Positions 1 to 11,677 of a stretch of 37,913 bases of DNA are shown in pieces. Location of the stretch: positions 10,191,298 through 10,229,210 of the forward strand of contig NC_049991.1 in the NCBI RefSeq assembly GCF_000003815.2, read 5' to 3'. Source of the stretch: Branchiostoma floridae (Eukaryota; Chordata; Leptocardii; Amphioxiformes; Branchiostomatidae). The position numbers were made by a program, and so were the translations under genes. Positions within the stretch are counted from its first letter, which is position 1. Every line of letters starts with the position of its first letter. The notes under the pieces were generated by a model, which did no database searches, had not been told where the DNA came from, and worked only from the letters and a program-made list of their open reading frames with translations.

Positions 1-304
1 CATTGAAAAACGTTGGAAATATGGTTATCACTAACATTTAATTACAGGCTTAAATATGCCAAAATGTCGCTTTTTTTCAGCAGAGTTGAACCGGTCGCAG
101 TTTGGTGCGCCGTCCACATAGAGAAACATATTGAATCTTTGACTGTTCAAACACATTGGCAGTGGGAAACTCCACAACCAGCCTTTCTTGTGTTTTTTTT
201 TTTCATATCTGAAAAGCGACTTTGTGTGCGAAGTCGACACAGGTGGTTGATTATTTGTGACGTATTGTGTTAATGTTAGATGACCGGTTTGGGTCGCCAA
301 TCCA
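1..304. other. Non-coding flank, nothing recognised
   Basis: Two overlapping 86-89 codon frames on opposite strands have no recognisable domain and look like chance open frames. No repeat or RNA gene was seen. Confidence 0.5.
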
Positions 305-433
305 CCAAGTCAGCTCGAAGGGCAAGAGTCTTTTTTGTTTCAATCTTTTTAACCTTTTTCAGATCTATCCAAGTCAGCTCGAAGGTCAAGAGTCTTTTTT
401 TGTTTCAATCTTTTTAACCCTTTGCAGATCTAT
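305..433. repeat. Two-copy tandem repeat, 64-65 bp unit
   Basis: The unit starts CCAAGTCAGCTCGAAGG at 305 and again at 369 and ends in AGATCTAT. The copies differ by a few substitutions and T-run lengths. Each contains a T-rich stretch followed by CAG, which resembles a 3' splice site, but no exon follows. Confidence 0.85.
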
Positions 434-1460
434 CTGACGTGGGGCTCTAACTCTACCACAGGCGGCATGGGTTTTGAGTTAAGTATGGCATTTAGTTGGA
501 AAATCGTCTAATGGCATTCAACACACACATAAGCACTAAGTAATAATAAGTATGGATAACATTTGGCGTTAGTGCCCAGCATCATATTTAAAGACCACTA
601 AAGATGACCACGCTGACTGTGCGGTTGAGATATAGTATACGGTAGTAAAATAGCGGCCTCACATGTGTCAGGGCAATGTTTAATGGTGGATAATGGGTAA
701 AGAAAATCGTTGCGCGTTGGTCTGTTTTCTCGTCAGTTGGGAACGCCCGGCCATTGGCCCTGAGACGTACTGTTATGTATGAAGTAGTGGAGCGGGTACC
801 AGACCTGACTGGACTGCGCCAAATTGCGCAAGGATTCTCAATTTGTCGACTGAAAGTGATACTTTATAGTTTTCTAAAGACTCTATTCAATTCAGAAAAT
901 GTCGAAATTCATATATTTTACAATATCAACACTGCGGTCATGGGTCGTGAGTGAGTAAGTGATCTTATCTGAGTTGCACGCCAAGTATCAGAAGTTAACA
1001 TATGCATCCTTTTATCACTACAAATCTGCATTATTAATAATTGTGATCTATGATTTATAGTGGCACCACTGATTTGATTTCCAATAACCAGCTCATCTGG
1101 GTTACATTTGCATTAATGCATCAGGTCGATCTCAAAATAAAATTGGCATGAATTCGCAAAGTTGGCAAAATTTGGCACGTTGCACCATAAAAACCATATA
1201 CAGGCCACACCACGTTATCTTGCATACGACTGTGATGTAATGAGCTGTAAAAAGAGACAGATTACATATCCTTCAATTTGCAGACATCTTGATTAATAAG
1301 GATATATGTTCAAACGACAGGAGTTAATTGACTCATTGCGCCAACCTTGTCTTGACATTGCTCTACTTTGGTTCCTATTGGACTATCGAAAATTGTGTTC
1401 ATCTCTTTTGCATATCAATTCAATGGTAGGGTATAAGATTAGCTCTTCAACGAGTTTTCT
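434..1460. other. Intergenic, nothing recognised
   Basis: AT-rich sequence with stops in all frames. The only longer frame (754-954, +) resembles no family I know. No structured RNA or inverted repeat was seen. Confidence 0.5.
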
Positions 1461-1580
1461 CCAGTGTCACTGACGAAATACAGTGGACGCTATCTGAAAC
1501 GTCTGACCGTTTCCCAACTCGAAGCCAATAACCGTTCTTTTACTCATGTTATTACCTGGATGTCTAACCTTCATGAATAA
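1461..1580 (+). repeat. Dispersed repeat, copy 1 of the CAGTGTCACTGACGAAA family
   Basis: The stretch from CAGTGTCACTGACGAAA through ACGTCTGACCGTTTCC to TTACCTGGATGTCTAACCTT matches the right arm of the hairpin at 8489-8613 over about 120 bp with substitutions and small gaps. This makes it an interspersed repeat of unknown class; it could be the 3' part of a retroelement. Confidence 0.75.
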
Positions 1581-2148
1581 AACAACTTCGCTAGACTAAA
1601 TAAGGAGCATGAAAGAGAAAAACTAAAATAGGACGCGAACGAATGTTTGATTTTCATATTCAACTTAAGGATTGCTCTTTCAACAAGGCAGCAATCGATT
1701 GCTAGAACCCTTACGTATAACTAGATAAAAGTACAAACCAGGACAAGATTTCACTCAGGGTTACTTATGGGATTGATTATGTGAACACGAAGAGCTGGAG
1801 GGGTAAAACCGTACTGTAACGTTACCCGCCACGCATACCGATTCCGCACCAGGTGACAATAACAACCCTGAAAGCGCCGCGTGTGCGGCATCCAGTGACA
1901 TAAGTTCACCCGTAACTCGTCAGTAAGTGCACAAACTGACCCAGGTCCCGGCTTTCTTGAAATATGCATTTTGCCTGAAGTCACAGATGATGAACTTTGC
2001 ATGGCTTCCTGTTTGGAAATCTGTAGAGCCACCAGACTGGATGACAGGGAATGGAAAACATACGGGAGGGCTGACTTTTTGATCGATTTGGTAGATCTTT
2101 GATTGGTTTAAATGGCGGAGGTAAACTGCTGTAGATCTTTGCTGTGTT
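1581..2148. other. Intergenic, nothing recognised
   Basis: Minus-strand open frames at 1751-2032 and 1981-2427 overlap each other and match no domain I can name. They are judged chance frames. Confidence 0.45.
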
Positions 2149-2216
2149 GTAATATTGTCTGCCGTAACGTTGCGGTGTCGTAATATTGTCTGCCGTAATG
2201 TTTTGGTGTCGTAATG
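2149..2216. repeat. Short tandem repeat, 31-bp unit
   Basis: Two full units start GTAATATTGTCTGCCGTAA at 2149 and 2180, differing at 3-4 positions. The start of a third unit (GTAATG) lies at 2211. Confidence 0.85.
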
Positions 2217-3292
2217 TGTGTATGGCTGGTAGTGGTTGGCCAGTAAGACGGTCTATGCAATGGCAGTGTTGCGCAGTACTATAAATAAGGTTGAACTGTT
2301 CTGAAGATAATCTTGTTTTGTATGAATGCACGAATGAATTATGAAAGGAGAAAGACCACTCCCATAGACGCAGGTGCCTCAGGATAATTTCGTCAATTTT
2401 AGAAAATAGAAAAGGCTGAAAGGGCAAAAATCGTATTATATTTTGTAAACTAGATAATGTCTTTTTGAGGCCGGCTTTACTTTATCATACATACGTAATA
2501 CCAGGTTGATATCCCAATCAGTCAACGGGTATATTGCGGATTTCTGTAATTCAGCTACACATCAAATATGGGGTACTTTCATTTATCAAGCCTGATTTCA
2601 AGACAGAAGTGCAATATAGTTAAGATCATCATTAATCAACGAACATTATGAAGATTTTCGCTGATCCCAATGTGCAAATAAAATTTGATTAAAACAGAAA
2701 TATACCTGGCTTGTACGCGCCGACAGGAGGTAGGTATCTTTATACAATCTCATATTTTGTGTGGGTATGCTACATGACATGTATGTGAGTATTAACATGC
2801 ATTCATATAAAAAACATGCTACCCAGCAAATATATTAACAAAACTACAAATAAAAAATAATAAGTAGCATAGGTAGTGTAGATTCAGTTGTCAAATGAAT
2901 TCATACATCATTTTCTTTGTTAAGTATAAGCATGTTGTATATCACTAGTATCCTTAGGGTATTGTAATATAAAGTTATCACGTTTGATAAGAATTCTTTT
3001 TTTTTTGCGAAATCCGGCTCGAGGCCTGATTGCAAGTAACAGAAAAAGGCCCGGGAAACAAAATATGCTGCCTCTAATGTTTCAACTTACTTGGTTCGAC
3101 CTCTCTTTCTATGTGCATGTATTCAGCAGGGTCTACGCTAAATTACTCAACGTCAAATCTACTTACCCATTATCCGCCATGGGTTTCCCCATTCTCTGTC
3201 GAGATTCTCTTCTTCTGAACTTGAACAGATGAAATATTTGAGTCGTTACAGACAAACATAATGTTCTAATTTACGATGAAGTTAGCGATATA
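2217..3292. other. Intergenic, nothing recognised
   Basis: AT-rich DNA with stops in every frame. The frame at 2984-3232 (+) has no recognisable domain. Confidence 0.5.
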
Positions 3293-3722
3293 AACTCAGC
3301 ACAAAAGGTTTGGAATATCAACTTCAGTAGGGTAATTTCAGCACTTTTGTGACCCCCTGACGTAAGCAGGCCTGATGCTTGTTAGATGACTTTACAATCA
3401 TAGGATACTCTATTCAAAAGTGCTAAGATATACTTCTATGACTATGTTCTGCATACCAAAGATTACATGAAAAAGGATTGATTGAATCATTGACACCCGC
3501 GACCGAACTAATCGGACGATACAGTGTCAGTGACACAAGCAGGGAAATTGGGCCACATTATTTGTGTGACCCACTCACGTTAGCAGGCCTGGTGCTTGTT
3601 CCTTGAGTTTACAATGATAATGAGTTTGATAACATTGGAAAGGAAATCACACGCGCATTGAAAATTTGAAATTGATGCAGAAACAACGGAAATATGATGT
3701 AAAAAACGTTTTGTGCCGAGTT
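3293..3722. mobile_element. Candidate TA-flanked inverted-repeat element, about 430 bp
   Basis: The left end AACTCAGCACAAAAGGTTT (3293-3311) and the reverse complement of the right end (3704-3722) agree at 17 of 19 positions. Both ends are bordered by TA (3291-3292, 3723-3724), as expected for Tc1/mariner-type insertion. Inside, two diverged direct copies contain GCAGGCCTGRTGCTTGTT (about 3366 and 3582). There is no transposase frame, so it would be non-autonomous. The short ends leave some chance of coincidence. Confidence 0.55.
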
Positions 3723-3724
3723 TA

Positions 3725-4682
3725 GTTGAACACCAACATATGGTGTATAGGTGGCGTTTTCACAGCCCTTGGGGCACAAAGAAGGAAACCCGCATATGTT
3801 CGGCAAAATCAAACACCACAACCGCATCTTGTAATATTGGTGAGACTTTGCCAATATAACTCACGCTGTGGTCATACGGAGAAAGCCGCTATAAAAGGTA
3901 CCAATTAGCCTGCAGCATGTTAGAGTGCACTCTTCTGTAGTCATCAATATGTACACGCTTGGGGTGGAAATAAGAGCTTTCATGTTCCAACCCCAGAATA
4001 ACGTTACATCTTGGCAGGTATTCGGTTGCAGACATTCGTTCATTACTCTTTAATGTGATATTCAGTCGGCGTCTTGGTGTATACCCTGTCTTGGAAACTT
4101 GCCCAGACTTGTGTACATCCTTGGCCTTCTGGAGCTCTTGTGGTTACGCGACAAAACTACGGCTTATCCGAAAACCATCCCGATAGACGTAGTTTATCCT
4201 AAAGCCATCTTACAGTCAGCGCTGAAGTTCAATTTCACAGGCAAAACCTTGGGATACACAGTGGATAACGTCAACGGCGTTATATGCTATACACATGGCT
4301 GGTTAGAGTCTTAACGTCTTGTGCCTCAAAACTCGACGATGGAACAACTTCACACTGTTATATGTACTGGCTAAACCCTCGGCTCCTTGTTATTTTCCAT
4401 GAAAACTCTGATATAAAAATATAATGTAAATTTTTCTGCTAAGGAGACCCAAAACATGTACACCATGTATTCCCTGCGTTACAAGTTATCTGCCACCAAA
4501 AAATAAAGACTACAGCGCATCCAGGTCACAAGGTATAAAAAACGGAATTTCTGTTGCAGTACCAAGTCACATACAAGGGAGCCCAAAATTGACCTTTACC
4601 TTCGGCTTCCTAACACCTACCCACATACCAAATATCATCGTAATTTATCCAGAGGTTTATGAGTTAATGCTGACCACAAATA
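3725..4682. other. Intergenic, nothing recognised
   Basis: Small frames at 3726-4043 and 4099-4314 look like chance. No repeat structure was seen. Confidence 0.45.
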
Positions 4683-4738
4683 TCCGGAAAAACAAACAAA
4701 CAAACAGACACACAAACACACAGACAGACAGACACACC
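4683..4738. repeat. Simple repeat, AAAC / ACAG / CACA type
   Basis: A run of AAAC units changes into ACAGAC and ACACAC units. Confidence 0.85.
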
Positions 4739-6130
4739 AGAAAACATTTTTCATGGAGATAAATATCTCTCGGCTCACCAACTACGCTCCCCTTTATGCT
4801 AACGTCCTTCAGCATTATCTGGCTGTAGCTCGTCGGTAGACACGATGACCTAGATTTAGAGATAACCCCTTTATCCTACCTAAGCCCTTTGAATGTCCTG
4901 TCAGAGATGGATCTAAATGTATCAACTTAAAGGATTTCGTTATTGATTTCTCATTTTGTACACAATTGTGCCGGCTTCTATAGCTGTTACATTATCATCC
5001 GCTTCGATTTTGGTATTTTGGAAACGATTTTCTTTTATTCATGAATTCTTTCATGTGTACTGAAATCTGGCATAACAAAGAGTATCCCTGGTGAAGTCTT
5101 TGTGACTTGTTCAAGGATGACTTTGATAACTTTCTTAAAAGCCGAACATCGTAACATGAAATAATTGACTTTTATCCAAACTAGGCCGGAATAATCCATA
5201 TGGATTAGAGTAAAATAGGTTAGAAGTGATCTTGATTAGCAAAGACCAGTGGTCCGAGTAAGGTAACGAGCTGTGCAAATGATTTTTCCGTAGATAACGC
5301 CACGCCGCCTTAATTTTATGGATGACATCCTCTGTAGACCCCAAAACTAATGCGCGCGCGCGAAATAAAGGGAAAAATCCAGTAAAAAATGCTGCTAAAC
5401 CAGAGGACTAAACATCCAGACCATTCTTTCCCAGGATTGGTTTGTCTTACGTTAACCTCCAACAGTAAAACTGTAATAGACAATCGTCGCTATTTCAATC
5501 ATGTTCATGTTGCCATTCTTCTTTAAAGAGGGAACAAGGGCGCTGTGGGCCCATGCCCTGACCATGTGCCCGCTTACTCAGCAGAGCAGATCCTCTGGTG
5601 AGCATGAAATTCTGATTGACCAGGGATGATATTGTGTAACATGTCATCACAGTCAGTCTTTCTTTTTTTAGAACATGCAAAAATCAACGCGCGCGGATGT
5701 CATCCATAAAATTAAATCAGTGTGACCTAACGACTCGCCTATGGGAAGTTCTAAATGGGCTTCCCATGTGTTCTGCTCTACATAGCAGTATCCTCTAGGT
5801 ATTCAATCGACTCGTGCAAATTAAGCAAGCGATAAGGATCATCTACCCAGTCACATAGCTCATGTACGTTGTAAGACTCCCCTGGTGTAAGAATATGTTT
5901 CTTCTCTAGTCCCAATGGAGGTTTGATATCGTGCGAGATCAAGAAACGGTCACGATAAGAAACGTTTTTGCAGAGGTCTTATTTTCCAGAAGGACGACAA
6001 CCGCGCTGCAACAGTGCTGCAACCTACAATCTGACAACTAGAGCGCTCAACGAATTCCATTTACAATATCTCAGTGAGCAACATTAACAAGAAAGAGGCT
6101 GCTCGAATCCTATAGTGTCTAAACCAATTA
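4739..6130. other. Intergenic, nothing recognised
   Basis: No domain-bearing frame. CGCGCGCG occurs at about 5351-5359 and CGCGCGCGG at about 5688. Both sit close to near-matching text reading CATCCATAAAATTAA or its reverse (about 5310 and 5702), which hints at an old inverted duplication. Confidence 0.4.
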
Positions 6131-6575
6131 GAAGAAGATGAACTTTATTGCGCGACAATTGTAACAGGAACAATGTATGGCAATCTGTATATATATGGGA
6201 GTTGAACAGTGTACTTTTGCAAGAATCTAACAACTAGTCTTATCTAATCCAATGTAACATTAGAAACAATTTAGTTAATTTTATACAAGCTAATACGCCA
6301 GAACATTATGTCAATATTACATAGTCTAGTTTTTGCAAGGAATTGTAAATAAATTGGCCTACGTAGGCAGATATATGAACAGGACATGATAATAACATAT
6401 TGAATATCTCTTGACATGTGGTAGTACTGTATCAGACTTACATACAATAAATTGTAATAACTTTTGGTGGTCTTCTTCGTAGGTCGGACAATCCATTAAG
6501 AAGTGGAATTCGCTCTCAATACCATTATGGCATGTGGGACAAAGTCTCTCATTGGCTGGTGTGTTAGAAAGTGGT
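6131..6575 (-). mobile_element. 3' end of a non-LTR retrotransposon (LINE), truncated
   Basis: Read on the minus strand, 6575-6359 encodes the C-terminal tail of a LINE ORF2. The frame has NERLCPTCHNGIESEFHFL and then MDCPTY, matching the zinc-knuckle-like C-P-x-C...E-x-E-H-F-L...C-P-x-Y pattern found after the reverse transcriptase in many LINEs. The stop is at 6361-6359. A non-coding tail follows, ending with AATAAAG (complement of 6142-6148) and a TTCATCTTC-type terminus. Everything upstream of the tail (endonuclease, reverse transcriptase) is missing, as in ordinary 5' truncation. Clade is not assigned. Confidence 0.75.
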
Positions 6576-7649
6576 GTGTTAGGACTTAGGACGTGCAGGG
6601 TTAGAAAAATGCAATACTGGTCGCAGTGAGATCACAGTGTGGTTGCTGACAAGTGGAGGGGCGATAGTGTTAACTGTCACAACGGTGTGACACTGAAACA
6701 TGAACTAATCCATCAGCCCGACAGGTGCGTAAAAACTGCAACCGTGAGGGGTCAACAAGCACACGTTCTCAGCGACTTGGAACAGATACGATTTCGCTGC
6801 ATGCGGCTCGACAACACAAGGTCAGGTGCTTTTGGATAACACCCCGGTATCTTGACAGCTTTCCTGATCGATTTACTCCTCTATCACCCTCCTTGCGGGG
6901 AAGGCAAGTCGGATAAACCTTAATCTTGTGCTAACTTTCTTCCACCTGCTGTGCCTAAGCACCACAAGTGCCGTATTCCTGATACCTTCAGCCCGAACTC
7001 CTGTTATCGCCCAGCGTGGTAGCCATTTACTCTGGCCGGCTTAGAGTGCTTTACCGGTCCTACTAAAAATAGGCAGCCTATCTTTCAAGCCGTCTGCTGT
7101 GTAACAGGCATTTCTGATCACTATGGGGACGGTAATTGAGACCAACCCCGTAAGAATTCCCCAGTGTGTGCTACTGAGCTGGGCGGGCGGGCTACACTCC
7201 CAGCACCGTACAGATACCGGGAACTCACGATCGATGGTACGTTTACCCGGCTGGTTATCGCCATGTTCCAGTCTCCTCCAGTGGATCGTTTTGTGCATAT
7301 CGTCAAATCTTAATGAACTACCCAGTTAACAGTTTTTTCACGGATCAGTTCTAGTAGTTGGAATGAATATTTCAAACGGCATACGTTGTTGACGGGCTTC
7401 TTTCAATTGACTCTTTGTGATTACATGCCTCTTATCTGCATCCAGGAGGTCTTTTTCCATATCGCCAAATCTTATCTATTGATTTAACAGTTTTCTTAAC
7501 GGCTTTGGTTCGAACAGTCGGAACGAATTTTTCAAAGAGCATATGTTGTTGATGGCAAAGGTGAGCCATACGGTCTGGAAAGCTTGATATACTTTGTAGT
7601 TGGCTCAGCATGACTTGAGTTCAGTAGAAGACCATTTAGACATCTAGAC
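6576..7649. other. Intergenic, nothing recognised
   Basis: Higher GC than the surroundings and several overlapping short frames on both strands (6639-6916, 7041-7329), none with a recognisable domain. It could contain an unrecognised old element. Confidence 0.4.
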
Positions 7650-7735
7650 TAGGAGTGGGTACCGGTACAGAAAATTCAGGCACAGGTACGGTCCCGGTCC
7701 AGAGGAACAGGTCCAGGTCCAGACCTGAACCTTGA
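7650..7735. repeat. Degenerate GGTACCGGT / CAGGTCCAG short repeat
   Basis: Overlapping, imperfect copies of GGTMCRGGTC-like words run from GGGTACCGGTAC to CAGGTCCAGGTCCAG. I associate similar text with an interspersed amphioxus repeat, but that is from memory and not verified. Confidence 0.5.
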
Positions 7736-8388
7736 CCGAGATATCTGTGAAAACATGTGAATAGACGATACTCAAAACAATGATCCATATCGCTACAAAG
7801 GATTTGGATTGGTTTATTATCGGATGTCCATTGGCGTTTTGAAATCATAGCTTCATGGAAACAACACTACATGACACTACATGTATTTCAGACCGAGCCT
7901 GACTGTATAAGCGTGATAAAAATGACTCTCTTCTGCTTAGCTCTTGCTATTTTATTGGACCTGTAAGCCCCTAAACACATAAACGCCTACCGGCACATTC
8001 TGTTAACTTTCTAACCGGTCTAAAATCCGTTTTTTCTGGACTGGTCCAACAACAACAAAAACTGTTTAAGAAGTTTTGAATCAAAAGAGAAGAGGGATTT
8101 TTGGGGAACACTCATTCCATGGCCCGAAGAACATGTAGAGAATCAACCATACATTTCCTTTGACACACGCCTATGGCAAGAATGAAAAGACATTCTAGAA
8201 GAGATAATCAACCATAAACTATTAGCTCGTCCATTATCAGTGAGGTTTGAATCTCTAGTAAAACGGTACGGTATTTCTACCGTAAGTATATGTATGAAGC
8301 GGTGCCATCTTGATTCTCCCTGGACGTATCGAATATTCTATGAGGCGGAAACGTTTTGTTTTTCATTGGTTTGCTAACCTGAGTAGCG
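7736..8388. other. Intergenic, nothing recognised
   Basis: No domain-bearing frame. A short local palindrome ACGGTACGG...CCGTA lies at about 8264-8285. Confidence 0.45.
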
Positions 8389-8613
8389 CCAAAAAGCAGT
8401 TACTCAAGCAACTGGATATGATTTTGGCAACGGTCAGACGTTTCAATTAGAATCCAACAGTTTCCGTCAGTGACACTGACAGTGACACCAGTGTCACTGA
8501 CGAAAACTAGTCGATGTTATAGTTGAGACGTCTGACCGTTTCCAAAATCATATCGAGTTGCTTGCATGAGTAACTGCTTTTTGGCATCGTATTACCTGGA
8601 TGTCTAACCTTCC
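8389..8613. repeat. Long imperfect hairpin of two inverted copies of a dispersed repeat
   Basis: The left arm 8389-8478 begins CCAAAAAGCAGTTACTC and ends GTCAGTGACACTG. The reverse complement of 8489-8584 reads the same with roughly 85% identity and a few small gaps. The arms are separated by only 10 bp. The right arm continues to TTACCTGGATGTCTAACCTT, as in the copy at 1461-1580. It is either a head-to-head insertion of one repeat into another or a foldback-type element. The transcript would form a stem of about 90 bp. Confidence 0.8.
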
Positions 8614-9149
8614 TCGACGTAGCCTGAGTACCGTTCTCTGTAGTAACCTCTGGCTCAATACTTTCTCTTGCTAACTACGGTTCGCACCTTACTACGTTGC
8701 TCAGTCATAGTGACATACCTTCATGCATAAACGATGATGAGAGCTTCTAATCACCGCCACATTAACGCCATCCTCTAACTGATATCCCTACATTCAATGT
8801 CATTAACTGGAGCATACAAAGTTAGAGGTGCATATGTCAAATATAATCAAATTTCTAGTGATTAAAAAAGTAATTTCGTGCCCCGCTAAGCACATAAAAC
8901 AAGATACGCAAGAACACTTAGGATTATCTATGTCCTTAATTAAATCACAGTGGAAGGCATTATGGCGCGGTGTTAATTCTCCAGCGGGTCCTCTTATCAT
9001 GATATGGACATGATCTAATGTGTGCTCCTATAATTATGTGCAGATTAAAATTCTTATTTATCACAATTGTCAATTCATGTTTGTGTCATGGCTGGCTGCA
9101 CTGCTGGAGATATTATATCTAACAGCAATCAAGGATAATCTTTATTATG
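8614..9149. other. Intergenic, nothing recognised
   Basis: Opposing frames at 8803-9000 and 8828-9013 are chance-like. Confidence 0.45.
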
Positions 9150-9555
9150 TTATACCCTTGAAGGTGAATAAGAGCGTGTTTCATTGACGTTAATGTAAGC
9201 GTACTTTGTTCAATGTGAAGAGTACAGTATTTCGATTACACAAGCCCTCACACCGCACCACACCACGCCATACCACACCACACCACACTACACCACACCA
9301 CAAATCACACCACACCACACCACGCCACACCATAAACCACACCACACCACAAACCACACCACACCACACTACACCACATGACACCACGCCACACCACACT
9401 ACACCACACCACACCACAAACGACACTACACCAAACCACACCACACCACACTACACCACATCACATCACACCACACTACACCACGTGCACGCCACACCAC
9501 ACCACACCACACCACGCCACACCACACCACACCACACCACACCACACCACACCAT
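9150..9555. repeat. CCACA minisatellite, copy 1, with conserved left flank
   Basis: About 310 bp (9248-9555) are made of CCACA/CCACACCA units with occasional CATGACA and CGCCA variants. The 95 bp before it (9150-9244) align with 10335-10410 before the second array, sharing GAAGGTRAATAAGAG, GACGTTAATGTA and GTACAGTATTT. The array and its flank therefore appear to have been copied as a unit. Long His/Thr-Pro frames through it are artefacts. Confidence 0.85.
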
Positions 9556-10334
9556 GTCACATACATATCTTTCAAACGTCTTCACAGTGAACCGTGAACC
9601 GACTCCCACAATTTTATGGTTACACTAGACCAGCCCTGTCAAAATCTTCACATAAACACTATGTAATGGTTACCGTGTACGTGCAAGTGCCCACGTTATT
9701 ACTTCACCTACACTTGTGCTGTGAAGACTGACATAAACCGTTTTCCATCGGTACTTGTCGCGGATCAGTGCACACAGCCCGTATACCACCCGGGTTGAGC
9801 GGCTGATGTTTTTACGACATACTATTTGCAGACGTGGATAATACTTCCTCTAACTGCGTACGTGGTGTTCGTCCCAAGGTCGATGCGTATCTACAGCGAT
9901 TTACACGCACTTCCCATGAAGCTGTTAAGACCAGTGAAATCCAACTGCTCTAAACCCAAGGGTTCAAGGGAAGGTATCCTCTTATCCCGTTGCGAGGATT
10001 CAGATCGTTGAACATGCAGCCATGTGCAAGGATCGTTCTTTTTGTGTAAGTCTGAAAAAAAAGACCTTTGTAAAAACTTTTCAGTCTTTCGCCCACATGG
10101 AATACTAGGTTTAAACTTGCTAAGGCGATTTGTCTCGGTCAGAATGTAAAAATGAGTTTGACCTAAGGTTTTCCCCTAAAGTCCTGTGCGTAACAGATCC
10201 CATCACCCGCAGGATTTCCTACAGTTTGACTGATGGACTAGTGAGAAGTCCATCCCTCAACGGGGACACCTGTCGCGACTGATTCCAACAACCGATTGTT
10301 TTGCGAGAGATTTTTACTCGGAGAAAGCTTGACT
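9556..10334. other. Intergenic between the two CCACA arrays, nothing recognised
   Basis: No domain-bearing frame and no clear repeat other than the arrays at either side. Confidence 0.45.
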
Positions 10335-10492
10335 GTTGTACCCCTGAAGGTAAATAAGAGACGTTAATGTATCTGTACGTAGACCATTGTGAGGAGTGCA
10401 GTATTTTAACACACCACACCTCACCACACCACACCACACATCTCCACACCACACCACACCACACAACACAACACAACACAACACAACACAAC
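10335..10492. repeat. CCACA / CACAA minisatellite, copy 2, with conserved left flank
   Basis: The flank 10335-10410 aligns with 9150-9244, with a roughly 12-bp gap. It is followed by about 80 bp of CCACA units that change into pure ACACA units near 10457. The array is much shorter than copy 1. Confidence 0.85.
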
Positions 10493-10693
10493 ATTAACAG
10501 TGGTGGTTGTGCACTACTGTATCGCAACATATTAGCCAACGGGTGAATTCGAATTTTCCCTTGTAAAGCTGACTATGCACCTATGCTAAAGCCTTAATTT
10601 TCAACGCTGTTTATCAGAAAATTGACCACAATCACGAGAATCTTTCTTTAGAAATAGTTAAAGGTTGCTGGACTGTCAAAAGAGTCGCCGTTA

Positions 10694-10906
10694 GGGCGTG
10701 GGCACATAGGTCGTGCGATCGTCATACGATCACTAACTTCGTTTATTTTGGAGGACAACAATATACGTCTCCTGCAAATTTCAACTGTCTTGGTACACAA
10801 AGTGCTGTTTGGGATGCATGTCGGTGGTTCATTCTGTCATGGCCTGTGACAGAACCCTATGGCATCAAAATCGCACGACCATCGTACGACCTATGTGACC
10901 GCGCTC
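10694..10906. mobile_element. Non-autonomous element, TTA target duplication (PIF/Harbinger-like MITE)
   Basis: The ends are imperfect inverted repeats of about 40 bp. The left reads GGGCGTGGGCACATAGGTCG and the reverse complement of the right reads GAGCGCGGTCACATAGGTCG; both continue into repeated CGTGCGAT/CGTACGAT words. TTA lies directly outside both ends (10691-10693 and 10907-10909). A 3-bp TTA/TAA duplication is typical of PIF/Harbinger elements. At 213 bp with no frame, it depends on a transposase from elsewhere. Confidence 0.7.
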
Positions 10907-10909
10907 TTA

Positions 10910-11677
10910 CTGTAAGAAAGATCTTGCAACTTGAGTAGTAGGTTAGTTCTTGTCCACAAAGTTACCTATGTTTTCCAGGGAAGACAGACTTGTCTTTGTG
11001 AAACGTGTGACATATCTGACCCTTCTGCATTAGCTTTTATCCCAAGCATATCCAGACTGCAAAAGGTAGACCAGACTTTCACGATGATGTATCTGCGGTA
11101 GCTTCAAACGAACGTTGGCGGATGCAGCTTGAACGGTTGACGTAGAAGTAGGCGTAGAAGTGATAAGGACGTGGGTTCCGTAGAACATGAGTCTAACATT
11201 TTGTATATGGTGTGCATCATTTCTGTGAAATTATCGTCTGTGTCCCCCATGAATCAAACCATGCATGGGATGCCGAATACGAATTATGTTGTAGAATCAG
11301 ATTGATTAAATACTTGAATAATAAAGAGAAATTTATATTCCTGATAACTTTTGATAAACCAACTCTAACCAACCATACATCTAGCTACATTTATGTAATT
11401 TCCAAGAAGCGAGAGGAAGTCGAATGTCCGAAAATAGATTAGACGCATGTCTGTATATATAGATGTGTATGATTGTTTCTATTGTTACATATATATGATT
11501 CTTACCATGTGACCTGCACTTATCCCAGTGGGGCAAAATGTGCAGTAAAGGTCTTCATTCATTAAAACATTTTAAAAATGCCACTTTTTTTTGTCTACAT
11601 CACAAGTTGAATCTACCTTTATTAAACAGAATTGCATTGCATTCACAGCGTCTGAATGCGACTTTGCTGTGTAGTTA
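10910..11677. other. Intergenic, nothing recognised
   Basis: The 76-codon frame at 11212-11442 (+) matches nothing I know. AT-rich. Confidence 0.45.

Noticed and set aside
9190-9628. Long His-Thr-Pro and Val-Trp-Cys frames
   Set aside because: They are translations of the CCACA minisatellite in both directions.
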